A stretch of DNA of 64,000 nucleotides from Isoperla grammatica. Taxonomy: Eukaryota > Arthropoda > Insecta > Plecoptera > Perlodidae. Positions 54,580-64,000 of the stretch are shown one piece after another (positions within the stretch are counted from its first letter, which is position 1; each line of letters starts with the position of its first letter). The stretch is from contig OX246741.1 in NCBI GenBank assembly GCA_945910005.1, positions 11,995,390-12,059,389 of the forward strand, given 5' to 3'. The translations under genes and the position numbers were made by a program. The notes under the pieces are model-generated. The model saw only the letters and a list, made by a program, of their open reading frames with translations, was not told the DNA's origin and searched no databases.

Positions 54580-57500
54580 TCAAACACAACATGGCCTCGC
54601 GTTGCCTCAACATGTTGCGACGGTTTGCAGACACTCGAGGACTAGAGTAGTGGTCCTTCAGTTGTCATCAAACACAACATGGCCTCGCGTTGCCTCAACA
54701 TGTTGCGACGGTTTGCTGACACTCTAGGACGAGAGTAGTGGTCCTTCAGTTGTCATCAAACACAACATGGCCTCGCGTTGTCTCAACATGTTGCGACGGT
54801 TTGCAGACACTCTAGGACGAGAGTAGTGGTCCTTCAGTTGTCATCAAACACAACATGGCCTCGCGTTGCCTCAACATGTTGCGACGGTTTGCAGACACTC
54901 GAGGACTAGAGTAGTGGTCCTTCAGTTGTCATCAAACACAACATGGCCTCGCGTTGCCTCAACATGTTGCGACGGTTTGCTGACACTCTAGGACGAGAGT
55001 AGTGGTCCTTCAGTTGTCATCAAACACAACATGGCCTCGCGTTGTCTCAACATGTTGCGACGGTTTGCAGACACTCTAGGACGAGAGTAGTGGTCCTTCA
55101 GTTGTCATCAAACACAACATGGCCTCGCGTTGCCTCAACATGTTGCGACGGTTTGCAGACACTCTAGGACGAGAGTAGTGGTGCTTCAGTTGTCATCAAA
55201 CACAACATGGCCTCGCGTTGCCTCAACATGTTGCGACGGTTTGCACACACTCAAGAACGAGAGTAGTAGTGCTTCAGTTGTCATCAAACACAACATGGCC
55301 TCGCGTTGCCTCAACATGTTGCGACGGTTTGCTGACACTCTAGGACGAGAGTAGTGGTGCTTCAGTTGTCATCAAACACAACATGGCCTTGCGTTGCCTC
55401 AACATGTTGCGACGGTTTGCTGACACTCTAGGACGAGAGTAGTGGTGCTTCAGTTGTCATCAAACACAACATGGCCTCACGTTGCCTCAACATGTTGCGA
55501 CGGTTTGCAGACACTCTAGCACGAGAGTAGTGGTCCTTCAGTTGTCATCAAACACAACATGGCCTCGCGTTGTCTCAACATGTTGCGACGGTTTGCAGAC
55601 ACTCTAGCACGAGAGTAGTGGTCCTTCAGTTGTCATCAAACACAACATGGCCTTGCGTTGCCTCAACATGTTGCGACGGTTTGCAGACACTCTAGGACGA
55701 GAGTAGTGGTCCTTCAGTTGTCATCAAACACAGCATGGCCTCACGTTGCCTCAACATGTTGCGACGGTTTGCAGACACTCTAGGACGAGAGTAGCGGTCC
55801 TTCAGTTGTCATCAAACACAACATGGCCTCACGTTGTCTCAACATGTTGCGACGGTTTGCAGACACTCTAGGACGAGAGTAGTGGTCCTTCAGTTGTCAT
55901 CAAACACAACATGGCCTCACGTTGCCTCAACATGTTGCGACGGTTTGCAGACACTCTAGGACGAGAGTAGTGGTCCTTCAGTTGTCATCAAACACAACAT
56001 GGCCTCGCGTTGTCTCAACATGTTGCGACGGTTTGCAGACACTCTAGCACGAGAGTAGTGGTCCTTCAGTTGTCATCAAACACAACATGGCCTCGCGTTG
56101 TCTCAACATGTTGCGACGGTTTGCAGACACTCGAGGACGAGAGTAGTGGCCTTCAGTTGTCATCAAACACAACATGGCCTCACGTTGTCTCAACATGTTG
56201 CGACGGTTTGCAGACACTCTAGGACGAGAGTAGTGGTCCTTCAGTTGTCATCAAACACAACATGGCCTCGCGTTGTCTCAACATGTTGCGACGGTTTGCA
56301 GACACTCTAGGACGAGAGTAGTGGTCCTTCAGTTGTCATCAAACACAACATGGCCTCACGTTGCCTCAACATGTTGCGACGGTTTGCAGACACTCTAGCA
56401 CGAGAGTAGTGGTCCTTCAGTTGTCATCAAACACAACATGGCCTCGCGTTGTCTCAACATGTTGCGACGGTTTGCAGACACTCTAGGACGAGAGTAGTGG
56501 TCCTTCAGTTGTCATCAAACACAGCATGGCCTCGCGTTGTCTCAACATGTTGCGACGGTTTGCAGACACTCTAGGACGAGAGTAGTGGTCCTTCAGTTGT
56601 CATCAAACACAACATGGCCTCGCGTTGCCTCAACATGTTGCGACGGTTTGCAGACACTCTAGGACGAGAGTAGTGGTCCTTCAGTTGTCATCAAACACAA
56701 CATGGCCTCGCGTTGTCTCAACATGTTGCGACGGTTTGCAGACACTCTAGGACGAGAGTAGTGGTCCTTCAGTTGTCATCAAACACAACATGGCCTCGCG
56801 TTGTCTCAACATGTTGCGACGGTTTGCAGACACTCTAGGACGAGAGTAGTGGTCCTTCAGTTGTCATCAAACACAACATGGCCTCGCGTTGTCTCAACAT
56901 GTTGCGACGGTTTGCAGACACTCTAGGACGAGAGTAGTGGTCCTTCAGTTGTCATCAAACACAACATGGCCTCGCGTTGCCTCAACATGTTGCGACGGTT
57001 TGCAGACACTCTAGGACGAGTAGTGGTACTTCAGTTGTCATCAAACACAACATGGCCTCGCGTTGTCTCAACATGTTGCGACGGTTTGCGGACACTCTAG
57101 GACGAGAGTAGCGGGCCTTCAGTTGTCATCAAACACAACAAGGCCTCGCGTTGTCTCAACATGTTGCGACGGTTTGCGGACACTCTAGGACGAGAGTAGT
57201 GGTCCTTCAGTTGTCATCAAACACAACATGGCCTCGCGTTGTCTCAACATGTTGCGACGGTTTGCGGACACTCTAGGACGAGAGTAGTGGCCTTCAGTTG
57301 TCATCAAACACAACATGGCCTCGCGTTGTCTCAACATGTTGCGACGGTTTGCAGACACTCTAGAACGAGAGTAGTGGTCCTTCAGTTGTCATCAAACACA
57401 ACATGGCCTCGCGTTGTCTCAACATGTTGCGACGGTTTGCAGACACTCTAGGACGAGAGTAGTGGTCCTTCAGTTGTCATCAAACACAACATGGCCTTGC

Positions 57501-60500
57501 GTTGTCTCAACATGTTGCGACGGTTTGCGGACACTCTAGGACGAGAGTAGTGGTCCTTCAGTTGTCATCAAACACAACATGGCCTCGCGTTGTCTCAACA
57601 TGTTGCGACGGTTTGCAGACACTCAAGGACGAGAGTAGTGGTCCTTCAGTTGTCATCAAACACAACAATGCCTCGCGTTGCCTCAACATGTTGCGACGGT
57701 TTGCAGACACTCTAGGACGAGAGTAGTGGTCCTTCAGTTGTCATCAAACACAACATGGCCTCGCGTTGTCTCAACATGTTGCGACGGTTTGCAGACACTC
57801 AAGGACGAGAGTAGTGGTCCTTCAGTTGTCATCAAACACAACATGGCCTCGCGTTGTCTCAACATGTTGCGACGGTTTGCAGACACTCTAGGACGAGAGT
57901 AGTGGTCCTCCAGTTGTCATCAAACACAACATGGCCTCGCGTTGTCTCAACATGTTGCGACGGTTTGCGGACACTCTAGGACGAGAGTAGCGGTCCTTCA
58001 GTTGTCATCAAACACAACAAGGCCTCGCGTTGTCTCAACATGTTGCGACGGTTTGCAGACACTCTAGGACGAGAGTAGTGGTGCTTCAGTTGTCATCAAA
58101 CACAACAAGGCCTCGCGTTGTCTCAACATGTTGCGACGGTTTGCAGACACTCTAGGACGAGAGTAGTGGTGCTTCAGTTGTCATCAAACACAGCATGGCC
58201 TCACGTTGCCTCAACATGTTGCGACGGTTTGCAGACACTCTAGGACGAGAGTAGTGGTCCTTCAGTTGTCATCAAACACAACATGGCCTCGCGTTGTCTC
58301 AACATGTTGCGACGGTTTGCAGACACTCAAGGACGAGAGTAGTGGTCCTTCAGTTGTCATCAAACACAACATGGCCTCGCGTTGTCTCAACATGTTGCGA
58401 CGGTTTGCAGACACTCTAGGACGAGAGTAGTGGTCCTCCAGTTGTCATCAAACACAACATGGCCTCGCGTTGTCTCAACATGTTGCGACGGTTTGCGGAC
58501 ACTCTAGGACGAGAGTAGCGGTCCTTCAGTTGTCATCAAACACAACAAGGCCTCGCGTTGTCTCAACATGTTGCGACGGTTTGCAGACACTCTAGGACGA
58601 GAGTAGTGGTGCTTCAGTTGTCATCAAACACAACAAGGCCTCGCGTTGTCTCAACATGTTGCGACGGTTTGCAGACACTCTAGGACGAGAGTAGTGGTCC
58701 TTCAGTTGTCATCAAACACAGCATGGCCTCACGTTGCCTCAACATGTTGCGACGGTTTGCAGACACTCTAGGACGAGAGTAGTGGTGCTTCAGTTGTCAT
58801 CAAACACAGCATGGCCTCACGTTGCCTCAACATGTTGCGACGGTTTGCGGACACTCTAGAACGAGAGTAGTGGTCCTTCAGTTGTCATCAAACACAACAA
58901 GGCCTCGCGTTGTCTCAACATGTTGCGACGGTTTGCAGACACTCTAGGACGAGAGTAGTGGTGCTTCAGTTGTCATCAAACACAGCATGGCCTCACGTTG
59001 CCTCAACATGTTGCGACGGTTTGCAGACACTCTAGGACGAGAGTAGTGGTCCTTCAGTTGTCATCAAACACAACATGGCCTCGCGTTGTCTCAACATGTT
59101 GCGACGGTTTGCAGACACTCAAGGACGAGAGTAGCGGTCCTTCAGTTGTCATCAAACACAACAAGGCCTCGCGTTGTCTCAACATGTTGCGACGGTTTGC
59201 AGACACTCTAGGACGAGAGTAGTGGTCCTTCAGTTGTCATCAAACACAACATGGCCTCGCGTTGTCTCAACATGTTGCGACGGTTTGCAGACACTCAAGG
59301 ACGAGAGTAGCGGTCCTTCAGTTGTCATCAAACACAACATGGCCTCGCGTTGCCTCAACATGTTGCGACGGTTTGCAGACACTCTAGAACGAGAGTAGCG
59401 GTCCTTCAGTTGTCATCAAACACAACATGGCCTCGCGTTGCCTCAACATGTTGCGACGGTTTGCAGACACTCTAGGACGAGAGTAGCGGTCCTTCAGTTG
59501 TCATCAAACACAACATGGCCTCGCGTTGTCTCAACATGTTGCGACGGTTTGCAGACACTCAAGGACGAGAGTAGCGGTCCTTCAGTTGTCATCAAACACA
59601 ACATGGCCTCGCGTTGTCTCAACATGTTGCGACGGTTTGCAGACACTCTAGAACGAGAGTAGTGGCCTTCAGTTGTCATCAAACACAACATGGCCTCGCG
59701 TTGCCTCAACATGTTGCGACGGTTTGCAGACACTCTAGAACGAGAGTAGTGGTCCTTCAGTTGTCATCAAACACAACATGGCCTCACGTTGTCTCAACAT
59801 GTTGCGACGGTTTGCGGACACTCTAGAACGAGAGTGGTGGTCCTTCAGTTGTCATCAAACACAACATGGCCTCGCGTTGCCTCAACATGTTGCGACGGTT
59901 TGCAGACACTCGAGGACGAGAGTAGCGGTCCTTCAGTTGTCATCAAACACAACATGGCCTCGCGTTGTCTCAACATGTTGCGACGGTTTGCAGACACTCT
60001 AGGACGAGAGTAGTGGCCTTCAGTTGTCATCAAACACAACATGGCCTCGCGTTGCCTCAACATGTTGCGACGGTTTGCAGACACTCTAGAACGAGAGTGG
60101 TGGTCCTTCAGTTGTCATCAAACACAACATGGCCTCGCGTTGTCTCAACATGTTGCGACGGTTTGCAGACACTCTAGGACGAGAGTAGTGGTCCTTCAGT
60201 TGTCATCAAACACAACATGGCCTCGCGTTGTCTCAACATGTTGCGACGGTTTGCAGACACTCTAGGACGAGAGTAGCGGTCCTTCAGTTGTCATCAAACA
60301 CAACATGGCCTCGCGTTGTCTCAACATGTTGCGACGGTTTGCAGACACTCTAGGACGAGAGTAGTGGTCCTTCAGTTGTCATCAAACACAACATGGCCTC
60401 GCGTTGCCTCAACATGTTGCGACGGTTTGCAGACACTCTAGAACGAGAGTAGTGGTCCTTCAGTTGTCATCAAACACAACATGGCCTCGCGTTGCCTCAA

Positions 60501-63500
60501 CATGTTGCGACGGTTTGCAGACACTCTAGGACGAGAGTAGTGGTCCTTCAGTTGTCATCAAACACAACATGGCCTCGCGTTGCCTCAACATGTTGCGACG
60601 GTTTGCAGACACTCTAGGACGAGAGTAGTGGTCCTTCAGTTGTCATCAAACACAACATGGCCTCGCGTTGCCTCAACATGTTGCGACGGTTTGCAGACAC
60701 TCTAGGACGAGAGTAGTGGTCCTTCAGTTGTCATCAAACACAACAAGGCCTCGCGTTGTCTCAACATGTTGCGACGGTTTGCAGACACTCTAGAACGAGA
60801 GTAGTGGTGCTTCAGTTGTCATCAAACACAACATGGCCTCACGTTGTCTCAACATGTTGCGACGGTTTGCAGACACTCTAGGACGAGAGTGGTGGTCCTT
60901 CAGTTGTCATCAAACACAACATGGCCTCACGTTGTCTCAACATGTTGCGACGGTTTGCAGACACTCTAGGACGAGAGTAGTGGTGCTTCAGTTGTCATCA
61001 AACACAACATGGCCTTGCGTTGCCTCAACATGTTGCGACGGTTTGCAGACACTCTAGGACGAGAGTAGCGGGCCTTCAGTTGTCATCAAACACAACATGG
61101 CCTCGCGTTGTCTCAACATGTTGCGACGGTTTGCAGACACTCTAGGACGAGAGTAGTGGTCCTTCAGTTGTCATCAAACACAACATGGCCTCGCGTTGCC
61201 TCAACATGTTGCGACGGTTTGCAGACACTCTAGGACGAGAGTAGTGGTCCTCCAGTTGTCATCAAACACAACAAGGCCTCGCGTTGCCTCAACATGTTGC
61301 GACGGTTTGCAGACACTCTAGGACGAGAGTAGTGGTCCTTCAGTTGTCATCAAACACAACATGGCCTCGCGTTGTCTCAACATGTTGCGACGGTTTGCAG
61401 ACACTCAAGGACGAGAGTAGCGGGCCTTCAGTTGTCATCAAACACAACATGGCCTCGCGTTGTCTCAACATGTTGCGACGGTTTGCAGACACTCTAGGAC
61501 GAGAGTAGTGGTCCTCCAGTTGTCATCAAACACAACATGGCCTCGCGTTGTCTCAACATGTTGCGACGGTTTGCAGACACTCTAGAACGAGAGTAGTGGT
61601 CCTTCAGTTGTCATCAAACACAACATGGCCTCACGTTGTCTCAACATGTTGCGACGGTTTGCAGACACTCTAGGACGAGAGTAGTGGTCCTTCAGTTGTC
61701 ATCAAACACAACATGGCCTCACGTTGTCTCAACATGTTGCGACGGTTTGCAGACACTCAAGGACGAGAGTGGTGGTCCTTCAGTTGTCATCAAACACAAC
61801 ATGGCCTCGCGTTGCCTCAACATGTTGCGACGGTTTGCAGACACTCTAGGACGAGAGTAGTGGTCCTTCAGTTGTCATCAAACACAACATGGCCTCGCGT
61901 TGTCTCAACATGTTGCGACGGTTTGCAGACACTCAAGGACGAGAGTGGTGGTCCTTCAGTTGTCATCAAACACAACATGGTCTCGCGGTGTCTCAACATG
62001 TTGCGACGGTTTGCAGACACTCTAGGACGAGAGTAGTGGTCCTCCAGTTGTCATCAAACACAACATGGCCTCACGTTGTCTCAACATGTTGCGACGGTTT
62101 GCAGACACTCAAGGACGAGAGTAGTGGTGCTTCAGTTGTCATCAAACACAACATGGCCTCGCGTTGTCTCAACATGTTGCGACGGTTTGCAGACACTCTA
62201 GGACGAGAGTAGTGGTGCTTCAGTTGTCATCAAACACAACATGGCCTCGCGTTGTCTCAACATGTTGCGACGGTTTGCAGACACTCTAGGACGAGAGTAG
62301 TGGTGCTTCAGTTGTCATCAAACACAACATGGCCTCGCGTTGCCTCAACATGTTGCGACGGTTTGCAGACACTCTAGAACGAGAGTAGTGGTGCTTCAGT
62401 TGTCATCAAACACAACATGGCCTCACGTTGTCTCAACATGTTGCGACGGTTTGCAGACACTCTAGGACGAGAGTAGCGGTCCTTCAGTTGTCATCAAACA
62501 CAACATGGCCTCACGTTGTCTCAACATGTTGCGACGGTTTGCAGACACTCTAGGACGAGAGTAGCGGTCCTTCAGTTGTCATCAAACACAACATGGCCTC
62601 ACGTTGTCTCAACATGTTGCGACGGTTTGCAGACACTCTAGGACGAGAGTAGCGGTCCTTCAGTTGTCATCAAACACAACATGGTCTCGCGGTGTCTCAA
62701 CATGTTGCGACGGTTTGCAGACACTCTAGGACGAGAGTAGTGGTCCTCCAGTTGTCATCAAACACAACATGGCCTCACGTTGCCTCAACATGTTGCGACG
62801 GTTTGCGGACACTCGAGGACGAGTAGTGGTCCTTCAGTTGTCATCAAACACAACATGGCCTCACGTTGTCTCAACATGTTGCGACGGTTTGCGGACACTC
62901 TAGAACGAGAGTAGTGGTCCTTCAGTTGTCATCAAACACAACATGGCCTCACGTTGTCTCAACATGTTGCGACGGTTTGCGGACACTCTAGGACGAGAGT
63001 AGCGGTCCTTCAGTTGTCATCAAACACAACATGGCCTCGCGTTGTCTCAACATGTTGCGACGGTTTGCAGACACTCAAGGACGAGAGTGGTGGTCCTTCA
63101 GTTGTCATCAAACACAACATGGCCTCGCGTTGCCTCAACATGTTGCGACGGTTTGCAGACACTCTAGGACGAGAGTAGTGGTCCTTCAGTTGTCATCAAA
63201 CACAACATGGCCTCGCGTTGTCTCAACATGTTGCGACGGTTTGCAGACACTCAAGGACGAGAGTGGTGGTCCTTCAGTTGTCATCAAACACAACATGGTC
63301 TCGCGGTGTCTCAACATGTTGCGACGGTTTGCAGACACTCTAGGACGAGAGTAGTGGTCCTCCAGTTGTCATCAAACACAACATGGCCTCACGTTGTCTC
63401 AACATGTTGCGACGGTTTGCAGACACTCAAGGACGAGAGTAGTGGTGCTTCAGTTGTCATCAAACACAACATGGCCTCGCGTTGTCTCAACATGTTGCGA

Positions 63501-64000
63501 CGGTTTGCAGACACTCTAGAACGAGAGTAGTGGTGCTTCAGTTGTCATCAAACACAACATGGCCTCACGTTGTCTCAACATGTTGCGACGGTTTGCAGAC
63601 ACTCTAGGACGAGAGTAGCGGTCCTTCAGTTGTCATCAAACACAACATGGCCTCACGTTGTCTCAACATGTTGCGACGGTTTGCAGACACTCTAGGACGA
63701 GAGTAGCGGTCCTTCAGTTGTCATCAAACACAACATGGCCTCACGTTGTCTCAACATGTTGCGACGGTTTGCAGACACTCTAGGACGAGAGTAGCGGTCC
63801 TTCAGTTGTCATCAAACACAACATGGTCTCGCGGTGTCTCAACATGTTGCGACGGTTTGCAGACACTCTAGGACGAGAGTAGTGGTCCTCCAGTTGTCAT
63901 CAAACACAACATGGCCTCACGTTGCCTCAACATGTTGCGACGGTTTGCGGACACTCGAGGACGAGTAGTGGTCCTTCAGTTGTCATCAAACACAACATGG
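54580..64000 (+). repeat. 88-bp satellite array with higher-order repeats, about 107 units, runs off the window
   Basis: The unit contains CATCAAACACAACATGG, TGCCTCAACATGTTGCGACG, TTTGCAGACACTCTAGGACG and AGAGTAGTGGTCCTTCAG, with the perfect palindrome CAACATGTTG. Most units are 88 bases; a few lack one or two. Higher-order repetition is visible as trimers (264 bp) at 54582-55109, hexamers (528 bp) at about 57730-58790, and a block of about 15 units repeated between 61700 and 63530 (offset 1318). Unit length is not a multiple of three, so frames rotate; the 70-107-residue frames arise where TAG in CTCTAGGAC or GAGTAGTGG is mutated. They are not genes. Confidence 0.97.

Noticed and set aside
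54580..64000. Many frames of 70-107 residues in the 88-bp array
   Set aside because: Frames rotate with unit length and open only where TAG variants are lost.

Overview
The window is nuclear DNA of an animal, most likely an arthropod and probably an insect. The evidence is a Jockey-clade non-LTR retrotransposon, many small TIR elements flanked by TTA or TAA duplications, abundant minisatellites, a host exon ending in a consensus splice donor, and arthropod-type promoter motifs. No species is claimed. Nothing prokaryotic is present.

Layout. (1) 1-13462: two near-identical, head-to-tail copies of a unit of about 7.8 kb. Each carries one large gene for a protein-primed family B DNA polymerase (pPolB). 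The complete copy (7023-10793) has three C2H2 zinc fingers, a possible cysteine-protease-like segment, a further zinc finger, an exonuclease domain with an HNH/endonuclease VII module set between Exo I and Exo II, and an intact polymerase. A perfect 201-bp inverted repeat with a 36-bp spacer (5692-6129) lies at the junction of the copies. No integrase, ATPase, protease or capsid gene is seen in the unit. (2) 13463-36800: no recognised gene. The region is built of minisatellites (77, about 37, 106, 44, 62, 29 and 114 bp units), small hairpin elements, dispersed repeat fragments and microsatellites. (3) 36855-38376, minus strand: the only likely host gene piece, a first coding exon for a protein made of many RSPRxSL-type repeats. 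(4) 38400-46290: more hairpin elements, several nested, a 72-80 bp array with trimeric higher-order structure, and a SINE whose head aligns with 5S rRNA, inserted in the terminal repeat of another element. (5) 46637-51845: an apparently complete Jockey-like retrotransposon with exact 14-bp target-site duplications, a gag-like ORF1 with three zinc knuckles and an ORF2 with endonuclease and reverse transcriptase. (6) 51846-54579: repeat-rich spacer with a 100-bp array. (7) 54580 to the window end: more than 9.4 kb of an 88-bp satellite, about 107 units, with several levels of higher-order repetition.

The genes do not form a pathway. The coding capacity is two selfish-element systems (pPolB unit and Jockey element) and one host exon. 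Most long open frames in the satellites follow from unit length and stop-codon loss and are not genes.
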